Below, in pieces: positions 55,218 through 64,000 of a DNA stretch of 64,000 nt (position 1 is the first letter of the stretch; every line of letters starts with the position of its first letter). The position numbers were made by a program, and so were the translations under genes. The stretch is from Allodiplogaster sudhausi. Its lineage: Eukaryota > Nematoda > Chromadorea > Rhabditida > Diplogasteridae. Where the stretch lies: positions 124,001-188,000 of the forward strand of contig CALZFC010000136.1 in assembly GCA_945643635.1 (NCBI GenBank). The letters run 5' to 3'. The notes beneath the pieces are model-generated. The model saw only the letters and a list, made by a program, of their open reading frames with translations, was not told where the DNA came from and did no database searches.

Positions 55218-58200
55218 TGTTGCAGAATGAATGGATCGGGTGGTGAAAAGGACTCAGACTACATCTGCGAGCGTGGCCTTGTCCGTGTCCTTCTGCATCT
55301 TCTGTCTCATCCTCCGTCTGCCCTTCGCTCTATCAAAGAGAATGATCTTCGTGTGCAAGTAGTTGTGGATGGGTTGCGCGAGTCGACTTCGCACTCTCTC
55401 ACACGGGACTCTCTCCGTCTCCTCACCGCCGCAGTCCGAATTGCTCCTGTCAGTTCATCTGCTGTACTTGTAAATCCATAATTTCCTGACTACAGAAATC
55501 GGTGGTATCTCATGTGATGTCGGTCTTCACTTTCATGGGAAGTGGACTGCTAAGAAGAGACAACGACCTGACCATTTCCATTATCGAAGACACTCTTCAT
55601 TCTCTCTTCGCTGCTATTATCACCCAAGAAGGACAACCAACTAAGGTTTGTTAGGATAGAGAGAAAGAGCGAGAGAGAGGGAGAGAGAGAGAGAGAGTAT
55701 GCCAGGTTCGCCAAACGGTGTCCTCTGCATGTCGTCTTCTGGCGGCGGCTGTCCCCGACATCCCGGCCCATCGCCGGAAGGGTTCAGCTCGAGCCATTGC
55801 CACTGCCATCGGGGAGGAGCTCACCTCTCTCGCCGCCATTCTCTTCATCGACACGTCTGCTTCCCTCTCTCTCGCTATATCTCTCTCTCTCTCTCTGTCT
55901 CTCTCTGTCTCTCTCTCTCTCTCTCTCTTGCTGTCCGATCGTTCATTCTTGCAGGATGTGCAGTAAGTGGCAGCGTGCCCCCGGTGGGAAGCGGGAAGAG
56001 GAGGGAGGAGTGGGAGGAGAGGCCTGCGAAGAGATGGCAGCGGAGATGGTGTCTGCCCTCTCTGCCACTTCTCAGCTGTCTACCATTCTCTCGATTCTGT
56101 CGTTCCTCGTCCGTCTCGGAGTTGACTTTTCGGATGGCGAAAGGGAGGGCGAACTCTCCCCGTGGGAGAGGGAGATGGTGAGTGGCTCCACTCGCTCTCT
56201 TCCTCGTCTCCGACATCTCCGCTTCTCTCTGCTCGGCCTGGTTCTCCGCTGCGTCTCCAACCGTGATCTCTACGAGTCCTTGGCGAGTGTGTCGGAGGAG
56301 TCCCTGGCTGCCGCCCTCCTTCCCATCGGCACTCAGCTTCTCTCTGTCTCTGCTTCTCTGCACTCTCTCTGCGCCAAGAGCACTGAAGCAGCGCAAGTAC
56401 CCGAGAATTCGCATGCCTGCCGCTACTGGAGTGCCTTTGCGTCTCGTGCGGAGTGTGTCGCGGATAAGGTTTGCTCTTCTTTGATATCTCCTCTCCTCGT
56501 TTCACTTTCTTTCACTCAGCTCCGTCATCTAATGCCTGGTCGAGTTTCCGCTCGCATTATCTTGTCAATTATGGCTGACAAGAAAGTGAATTATCATCTC
56601 TTGGAGAAAGTTCGTTGTCTTTTCCTTTGTTAGTAATAGTATTAATTGCTATTACTGTATCGTTTGTTTTACCTGATTTTCTAGAGAGAGAAACAAGAAA
56701 TAAATGCATTGTGATTATCCTCTAGGCCCTGCAACTGGCGAATGTCAAGTTGTTGACTGAAGGAGGATTCTGTGGAGAGGAGAGCGAGAACGAGCAGCTT
56801 CTCTCTTCCCTGGCCGAGTCACTCAACAACCTTCTTCTCCCTTGCAACTCTGCTGAGAAGGTAACTGCAGTGCTGCCGCAGCGCTCGCTACATTTTGACC
56901 GGGGGATTCGAACTGAAAAAAGTTAATTATTCAAATAAAAAAAAAAGACGAAAAAAACGTTTAATGTTAATCCAATATATACTAAGCCTAAGCCCGTGCC
57001 TGGCTTTCTGTGGTGCCCGAGCAGAATCTTCCATACAGAATCATTATATAAAAAAAGACTAGTTGAACGAGGAAAACTGTTGAAAATGATGTGAGAATGG
57101 GCCTGCCCTTCCTCTGATTCACGGAGTGATCTTGCAGATCCTTCTGTGCCAGAATGCGGCCTTTTCTCTGAAACTGATCGCGAAGAAGTTACGGAGGGGG
57201 GCGAGTGCTGAAGTCTTCTCCACGACAATGAAGAAGTGCTTGGATATTGTCAGCTCTTCCTTCTATCTTTGTCTCGTTGATTGGTGAAGGAATCCCTTGG
57301 ATCAAGGTGCAAAAGTGGGAAAGCCTGGACGAGTGTCTGGTGGGGAACGTGCTTCTGCTTGCGGGAGAACTCTTCCGCAGCCAAGAAGTGCGAGTGGCCT
57401 TCTCGACTGCGCAGCCGCTCCTCTCTGTCTGCACCGCTATCATTGCTCTCTCCACTGAACGGGTCAGTTCAGTCCCTTGTCTACTGAACTACGGTTTCCT
57501 CATTCCAGGGAGAAGCCGCGGATGAAAAGGGCAAGGAAAGAACTCCCAAGACACGTGGACAACGGATTCGCCAGCAGTCACTCTGTGGTCGGCCACTCGG
57601 CGAGCACACTCTTCTGGTCAGCTATTCAACTCTCTCTCCTCTCTCTCTCTCTATCTCTCTCTCTCCCTCTCTCTATCTATCTATCTCTCTCTCTCTCTCT
57701 CTCTCTCGTTCTCTCTCTGTTCTAGATCTGCGCAGTGACGTGCAGTGAGCGTCTGCTGTCGAGGGTGGCCCGTTTCCTGTCTCCGTGTCTGCCTGCGTGC
57801 CTAGTGGAGACGGCTCGCCTTGCTGGCCGCTTTGCTCTCCACGAAGCTGCTCCCGTCTCCCGGCCAAGCAAAGAGTCCAAGAATGGCCTCGAGTATCGGT
57901 TGGTTTCTCCTCTTCTTTTCGTTCCCTCCTTGAGCGTTTCAGAAGAATTACACATTTGATATGGAACAGTCGTTTTCGCAGGTTGCATCTGATCCGGAAG
58001 GCTCTGACGGCGATTGAACTGCGTTTCCTTCTCCCGCACATTGTGACTGCTGCCGAGAAGCTGTCTTCTGACCACGTGAGAACAGCCGACTCTTACTTTC
58101 TCTACTTCTTATTTGACAGAAGGCACTGACTTGGCTGCTCGGCGTCACTGCATCCGCGGTGAAAGAAACGAAGAGGGACTGGCTGATCCAGCATCACCAA

Positions 58201-58275
58201 CACTTCCTCTCCTCTCTCGTCATTCCCACTCTACACTTCAGAGCTCTGCATCGACAGCCAGAAGTGAGAGAGGGA

Positions 58276-58317
<42 letters not shown>

Positions 58318-59555
58318 GAGAGAGAGAAGTTAAGAAAGAGAAGGGAGAGAAAGAAGCAAAGAGAGACAAGAGAGGGAAAGAAGCAAAGAAATTCCCTGTG
58401 ATGAGAAGAGACAAATTCCCTGTGATTAGATGCTGGAGACGGTAAGTCGAGTGGAGTCGTCAGTCTTCGCGTGTCTGTTGGTGTATGCGGATGAGCTGAG
58501 TGAAGTGGAGCTGCGGCCAGTGCTGACTCGGCTGGTGGAATGGGCAAGCGAAGGTCTTCTCCCCGGCGCTTCACTTGGCACTCGCCTCCGCCTCCCCACC
58601 ATCTTCCACTTCGCTAACCAGTTTGAAAATCTACTTTCAATTTGTGGAGGGACACTAAGATGGGCCTCTCTCAGGCTCTACTTTTCCTTCAACACACTCG
58701 CTCTCGTCTACTTTGGCCGTTTGTTCGACATGAGCATCCCTGTTCTGAGAAGATGCAATGCAGCCAGTTGTCAGTGGCCATTCCACCTCCCTCTCTGGGT
58801 TCTCTTCCAAGCGAGTCTTCTATTTGCAGCGTCTTCGGAATGGCTGTTTTCGCTGAAGAAGTCAGGCGAGGTGTCGGTGACAGAGCTGGACTTCCTGTTG
58901 ACGCAATGTCTCCTTTTCGTCGGTAACTGCTGCAAACACTCCACATTCTTGACCAGGCCAGCTCTCATTTATAATTATGGCAGCCTCATTTTAAAAGAAA
59001 TCCCAGCGAATTGTTTGATGTTTTCTTGTCTGTATGCGCGTTTATTCCAAAACTAAACCAACATGGCTGCAGTGACCGCTGGTCTGTTTTGCGTGGCGAC
59101 CTCGCAGCAGAGCTCCTGAACAGTCGAGTGGAAGGACACGAGGAGCGTTGTCTCCTTGCCGCAGATGTCATCTACAACGCAGCCGAGATTCATCCAGACA
59201 CTCTCGCGCACTGTCTACAGGTCAACTCTTTCTTTCTTCGTCTTCAATCTCTCTCTTAATCTCTCTCGCTGCCCTCCCCTCATTTCCTGATATACGTTCC
59301 AATGTGATTGCACTACAGTTGCTGCTAGAGAAGACCCGCGACAGCAAGGCAAAGATCCGCTTCCGTTGTCTTCGAATGCTGGAGAAGCTGGGCAGTCGTA
59401 TCGGGGATGCCCTGGCTCCTCATCTCCCTCTTCTCATGCCTTTCCTGTCCGAATTGATGGAAGATGACAACAGAGCAGTGGAAGAGCAGTGCGAGAAAGT
59501 TCTGCGCCTCCTTCAGAATAAGTTTGGAGAAGACATCTCGGAGGGATTTGTCTAA
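50478..59555 (+). CDS. HEATR1: HEATR1 (UTP10), HEAT-repeat protein of the small-subunit processome
   Basis: Very large nucleolar protein needed for rRNA transcription and 18S rRNA processing. The start MTSLSRQLETLSTAASQHLS, then SLLFNKKEAAEQDRETIYQI, closely matches human HEATR1 (MTSLAQQLQRL, ASLLFDPKEAA). Further matches: HYCCQQALEWLIYKYR with IHSYNAEELIICFLPFHESN, RLTSLMVVCQLALSAKLTSS, and the C-terminal LLLEKTRDSKAKIRFRCLRM then LPLLMPFLSELMEDDNRAVE and EQCEKVLRLLQNKFGED. The protein is built from HEAT repeats throughout. Roughly two dozen exons; several introns hold CT or GA tracts and one holds a 763-bp transposon. I did not check every exon join, so undetected frame breaks are possible. 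Confidence 0.93.
51665..52427. mobile_element. 763-bp foldback-type MITE in HEATR1 intron
   Basis: The ends CAGGGAATAAAAGAGTTGCC (from 51670) and, in reverse complement, CAGGGAATAAAAGCCTTGCC (from 52427) are inverted repeats with two mismatches over about 22 bp. Inside, 51929-52045 and about 52140-52262 form a second, diverged inverted repeat of about 120 bp. AGAGTGG flanks both sides (51658-51664 and 52428-52434). CTACCCTGTTTT occurs three times. No coding capacity. It lies in the intron 51631-52443. Confidence 0.85.
52737..52810. repeat. (CT)n tract in HEATR1 intron
   Basis: CT repeat with regular CCTCT interruptions, immediately after the exon ending DSFSKK. Confidence 0.9.
53360..53765. 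other. AT-rich HEATR1 intron with a short direct repeat
   Basis: Contains two copies of cgcaaaaattgtataa (about 53547 and 53574) and two of ccataagctc (about 53428 and 53511). No terminal inverted repeat was seen; probably local duplications. Confidence 0.6.
55126..55214. repeat. (CT)n tract in HEATR1 intron
   Basis: About 44 CT units, followed directly by a 3' splice site (ttgttgcag). Other tracts in the gene lie at 55660-55700 (GA), 55873-55928 (CT), 57630-57718 (CT) and 58277-58330 (GA). Confidence 0.95.
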
Positions 59556-59711
59556 GTTGTTGTTAAAGCTAAAACGTTGTTGTTTCCATTTGTTGTGCTT
59601 GTTGTTGGTGTTGTTAAAGCCTCGAGTGCTTTCTCTTTCATAACAAGGATCACGAAAACAACAATCATCGAAGAAACAAGAGCTACCCGCAATACTGAAA
59701 AGAATGAAGAG

Positions 59712-62091
59712 TCAGAGTTCCTCCTCCTCAACCATGTGCTTCTTCCTCTCGGGCACGAAGGGAACCTCTCCCTCTGCGGAATGCACTCTCTTGTTTGCCT
59801 CTTTCCTCTTCTGGCTCTCCCGGATGATCCGATGTTCCTTCGCAGCTGCGTACACACTCTTCGGTACATGGCGGTGCCTGGCGATCCTCCTTATCTGCGG
59901 GTGTTCCTTGAAGGTCTCCCTCAGCTTCTCGTTGTATGCAAGCGACGCCTTTTCTCGTGGGTTCAGCTTAAATTCATCATGTTTTGGGCGATATAACAAG
60001 GATTCCTCTTCTATAAAGTGAACAAAAATTGCTTTACCGCTCCGAATTTCTCGCTGGCCTTGGCCTTCCACACACGGAGATTCATCTCTTCACTGCCAGA
60101 GAGAATGAGCTTGCTGTCAATCGTGTACAGCACAGACAAGACTTGCTGCATTCGCTTCGTGTGATAAACATCTCTGTAAACAGACAATTTAGCAAGCGAG
60201 GGAAGAGGGAAGCAGAAGGTACTGAGAAGCTCCCGAGTCGTATGGGAAGATGCGCAGAGTTCGGTCGTAGGAGCCAGTGACGAAGTGTCTTCCGGTGGGG
60301 GAGAAGTCCACGGCCACCACTGCATTCGTGTGGCCCACGTGAACATTCTTCGGGAGGGAAAGGGAGCGAATGTCGAAGGTGTACGCACTGAAATGGAAAT
60401 CATCACTTCTCACTTTCTAAGTGTATGCAGATGTTAAGAGATTTTAACTTGAAAAAAATAATTCTCCACTCTTTTATTTTTTTTACTGTTCTTTTGCCTG
60501 CCAGATCGAATATGAGAGAAAGCAAACATGTTAAGAAATGTATAGCTGAAAAATAATAGATTGCAGACAATTTTTGTCATATTTTATATATTACCCAGGC
60601 CGGTTAAAACAGAAAATAAAGATAAACCAACTTGTAATCATCGCTGACAACGACGAATTCGTTAACAATCATGGGATTCCAAGAGAAGGAGTTGGGCCGT
60701 AGTTTCATGGTGACTTTCTTAAGGGGAGCAGCCTGCCTGGTGTCTAACATCCAGAGACTTCTGTCCATGGCCGCCCCCACCACAACATTCTCCTCCATCG
60801 GGTTACCCTTAGCCTTGTGAATTGTGCTCACTCCAAGACTGTAGGTTCGCAGAGGAGAATCTCTGAATCATTCAATTAACTTGCCGTGACCAAATCGAGT
60901 AAGTTACTTGGCTAGCCAGGAAAAGGAAGGAAGAGTCGAATAAGAACCTCTCTGGTTTCCAGACACTGATGTCTTCTCCGCAAGTGATGAAGTCGTGTGA
61001 ATTAGCCACATGTGAAATGTCATGAGCAACTCCTGCAATCGTTTTCTCGGTAGGATCAAAGTAATGATTTGAATCAAAATGAGCCCGACACCTTCAAGTG
61101 CGATGGAATTGAGAGGGACAGCCATCTTCTTCCCACCGATTGGATGAGGAAGCCGCCAAGTCTTCAACTGGCAGTCCTGGCCCACGGTCATGTATCGGTT
61201 CCCGTCCACGGCATCTACCGATATTCCTGCAGTTGTTTAATATTTAATATCTCGGATATCAGAACTGTGCAGGTAATAGAATACTACATTTTACAACAAC
61301 AAAAAACTGTGCAAACAAAAACATGATACACTCTAAAGTTGAGGAAAAAAAACTAACCATTAAGTGGGCCGCGATGAGCTTGAATTGTGGACACGCACGT
61401 CTTTGTTGGAAGGTCCCAAATTTTAACCTTGAATTTCACGATAGGAATCATATGGAATTAATTAGTCGTTGACAACTTGTTTAGAATTATACATACTGTC
61501 AACAGCACAGAACTAGATTTTCAAATGCAAAAGAAAGCATAAAATGTCAAATGGGTTTAAAAATGGGTTTTAACCTGGCCGTCTCGACTGCCAGAGAAGA
61601 CTACAGAATCCCGAAGCTGATGCTTTGCAAGATTCTCAACTCCTTCGAGATGACCATCCAGACTGGCAAGGAATGGCTTAGCAAAGACTCGTTCAAGTTT
61701 CGTTGCATTCAATGCTCTGGTGTACTCCTTCGCGGCACGAAAAGGGTCTGCGGGCAGATTGTGATTCCGCACAACTGCAAAGGCATACAAATTGATGCGA
61801 CAAATGAAACAAACATTGGTACTCTAGCTATCACTACCCCAGAACCCCAAATTTTTTTTTTGCTGAAACTTGGACCAGGGCGGTTGTTTGGCACGGGAAA
61901 GACGAATATAACATTTATCTTTAATTATAACGGCTTTCTCCTCCGTCTCATCAACAAACACATCCACCCAAACGATTTATGGTTTCAACTTAAGGGGAGC
62001 GTGAATACTGGAGGTACTTACGTTTGTCAATGTCATTTTTCGTTTCACGCAAGTAGTCGTCGGGATTTCGGGAAATCACTTTGACTTTCAT
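59712..62091 (-). CDS. DCAF13: DCAF13 (SOF1), WD40 protein of the small-subunit processome
   Basis: Nucleolar WD40 protein bound to U3 snoRNP; also a CUL4-DDB1 substrate adaptor in animals. The start MKVKVISRNPDDYLRETKND is near-identical to human. WD40 pieces: YTRALNATKLERVFAKPFLA with SLDGHLEGVENLAKH and VVFSGSRDGQVK, RSLWMLDTRQAAPLKKVTMK, VGHTNAVVAVDFSPTGRHFV with TGSYDRTLRIFPYD, VYHTKRMQQVLSVLYTIDSK, GSEEMNLRVWKAKASEKFG. The Sof1 C-terminal domain follows: NEKLRETFKEHPQIRRIARH and RHVPKSVYAAAKEHRIIRES, ending HMVEEEEL. It is convergent with HEATR1 (157 bp between stops) and divergent from DOHH. A 3' splice signal (tctgttcag) touches the start codon. Confidence 0.96.
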
Positions 62092-62423
62092 CTGAACAGA
62101 ATATATATAATGACAAAAAAACCAGTTGATAACACAAACAACAGCCTTTTATTTAGTGCTGATCATACCGTAGTCAATCTTTCTTTGGATCATTAATTTA
62201 CTTATAAATTTCTTAGAGTTACACTAGGCACCATAATTCATCAAATGTTTTGTTCAGTCTCCGTATGTTCTCTACACTGCTATTCATGAACGTTTTCATT
62301 GAATGTCCCTTGAAGCTTGCTGAGGAAATGAAAGCCATTTCTGCTCATACTAGATCCTCTCGTACTGTGCTTATTCATTAATTTATTTTGCTGACTAAGC
62401 TTAGCTCATTCCTTGCTGCAGCT
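62092..62423. promoter_or_regulatory. divergent intergenic region between DCAF13 and DOHH
   Basis: 332 bp. Each end carries a 3' splice signal next to the start codon: tctgttcag on the minus strand directly before the DCAF13 ATG, and ccttgctgcag on the plus strand 2 bp before the DOHH ATG. No upstream exon is evident in the small space. Confidence 0.5.
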
Positions 62424-63909
62424 ATGGTCCTGGAGAAGGAAGAGAAGCACGTGCTTCCCAAGGAAGAAATCGAACGAATAGGAAAAGTCCTCAGTGACAA
62501 AGCGTATGTTTTTGTTGCAGTCTTATAGGGTTAAATTAGTAGATTTTTTAAAATAAGTAATGCAAAAGATGAAAATGTTATAGGGCGCCGCTGAAAGCTC
62601 GTTTCCGTGCTCTCTTTGCACTTCGAAATGTGGGAACGGAGGAGTGCGTGGAGTGGATTGGAAAGTCTTTCTCCGATGACTCCGCTCTACTGAAGCACGA
62701 GTTGGCTTACTGTCTCGGTCAAATGCAGAACCCAACTGCAATTCCAATTCTCACTCGCGTGCTTGAGGACACGACTCAAGGTTCGTTCCCGAAACGGCTG
62801 TTCCTTTTATTCCTTCCTTAGAAATGTGTGTTTACACTTAATCTAGAACCAATGGTCCGTCATGAAGCGGGAGAGGCACTGGGTGCCATTGGCAATGAAT
62901 CATCCGTTCAAGTGCTTAAGAAGTATTCTTCTGATGCATTGCCGGAAGTGGCTGAGACTTGCCAACTCGCCCTCCAGAGAATAGAATATGTCCACTCCAG
63001 CGGAGATCCCACTCAAAGTCCCTACGACAGCATTGGCTAGTTGTCTTCTTATTCTTTTCATTCGATGTAGAATGTCCTTGCACGGCTTTACAAATGCGCC
63101 CCTAAAATAGTAGCCAATTCAATACTGGGGAATAAGTGATGCATACATTTCTTCTTTAACCTGAATGAAATGAATGATTTTTTTGCCGTATTATAGAATT
63201 AACCCCTGTGGTAACGAATAATAGTAATTATACCAACGAAAACACGACAGGGAGAAATATATACGGTCCTAAACTACGAAAATAAGCTTAAACAGAATAA
63301 TAATAATAAGTAAAACGCTAAAAGGGGAAGGAAGATGAGCCCTTGTGGTGATCTGAATTAGGTTTGAATTATAGATCCAACGCCCTCGTACGAGGGAGCC
63401 GATGTGGTCAAGCTGGGCAGGATTCTCACAAATGTGGAGGAGTCCCTTTGGAACCGATATCGGGCGATGTTCACCCTGCGGAACCTGGCCACGGCCGAGT
63501 CAATCGCTGCCCTCGCACAGGGTCTCTATTGCGAGGACTCCGCCCTCTTCCGCCACGAAGTAGCCTATGTTCTTGGCCAGTTACAATCTCCTGTCGCCAT
63601 TCAAGAGCTCACTGTTCGTTTTGATCTTGCAATGCTTGTATAACATTAGAATATCCGTACTTGCAGGATCGACTTGTGCTTGAGAGTGAGAATGGAATGG
63701 TCAGACACGAATGCGCAGAGGCTCTGGGGGCAATTGGCACTCCGCAATGCACGGAAATCCTCGAGAAATACCGCCTGGATAAGGAGGTCCATTCTTTCTT
63801 TCCACAAAGGACCACTCATTCCACTCATTTCAGCGTGTGGTCCGCGAGAGTTGTGAGGTTGCCTTGGACATGGCGGAGTACGAGCAGAGTGGATCTTTTC
63901 AATACGCTG
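62424..63909 (+). CDS. DOHH: deoxyhypusine hydroxylase, HEAT-like di-iron enzyme (last codons unresolved)
   Basis: Hydroxylates deoxyhypusine on eIF5A, the second and final step of hypusine synthesis. [20 protein letters not shown] starts it. All four His-Glu iron-ligand motifs are visible: [60 protein letters not shown] and [20 protein letters not shown]. Then [20 protein letters not shown] and FQYA, where a GT donor follows at 63910. The remaining few codons are in a last exon that is either a tiny one near 63967 (would end after Ala) or outside the window. The intron 63036-63374 starts with GC and joins YDSI to [17 protein letters not shown]. Internal frames are intact. Confidence 0.96.
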
Positions 63910-64000
63910 GTGTGCTTTAACAACGAACATATCAGATTATTTTTTTTACCTGTTTTTGCTCTTAAGCCTGAATTGTTGGTCGGTCTTGTTGTTGAATAAA

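Overview
The window is nuclear DNA from a compact animal genome. About 23 protein-coding genes sit in 64 kb. Most introns without an insertion or repeat tract are only about 40-100 bp, intergenic gaps are mostly 100-600 bp, and nearly every gene is a recognisable metazoan housekeeping or regulatory gene. NPHP1 implies ciliated cells, and a DMRT gene with both DM and DMA domains plus Ly6/uPAR-type secreted proteins point to a eumetazoan, probably a bilaterian invertebrate. I cannot name the species. (GA)n/(CT)n tracts fill many introns and generate most of the long low-complexity reading frames.

Layout from left to right: D2HGDH(-), GTF2E2(-), a PP2C-like phosphatase(+), HYOU1/GRP170(-) with a LINE in one intron, a DMRT factor(+), an unresolved locus(-), ASH2L(+), HAGH(+), DHPS(+), two small cysteine-rich Ly6-like genes(+), a bZIP factor(+), NPHP1(-), a class C beta-lactamase-domain gene(-), SNU13(-), SREK1(+), MECR(+), DNAJC16(+), AIP(+), a ubiquitin-conjugating E2(-), HEATR1/UTP10(+), DCAF13/SOF1(-) and DOHH(+, 3' end unresolved). 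Several genes form divergent pairs 330-700 bp apart (GTF2E2/PP2C, HYOU1/DMRT, SNU13/SREK1, E2/HEATR1, DCAF13/DOHH). Several same-strand neighbours are only 126-270 bp apart (GTF2E2>D2HGDH, ASH2L>HAGH>DHPS, SREK1>MECR, SNU13>beta-lactamase gene).

Functional links: DHPS and DOHH are the two enzymes that make hypusine on eIF5A. HEATR1, DCAF13 and SNU13 all act in the small-subunit processome. HYOU1, DNAJC16 and AIP are chaperone-system proteins.

Main observations from the hunt: (1) at least ten genes have a good 3' splice site 0-35 nt before the start codon with no visible upstream exon, which suggests spliced-leader trans-splicing; (2) several short non-autonomous DNA transposons with clear inverted repeats, two of them sitting in introns that would otherwise be about 43 and 57 bp; (3) a 5'-truncated LINE in HYOU1 whose reverse transcriptase has FADN instead of FADD; (4) several conserved genes lack exactly one base in a C/G run, and HYOU1 and MECR also carry in-frame stops, which most likely reflects assembly errors but may mean decay. 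Coding spans below run from start to stop codon and include introns; exon edges were read by eye.
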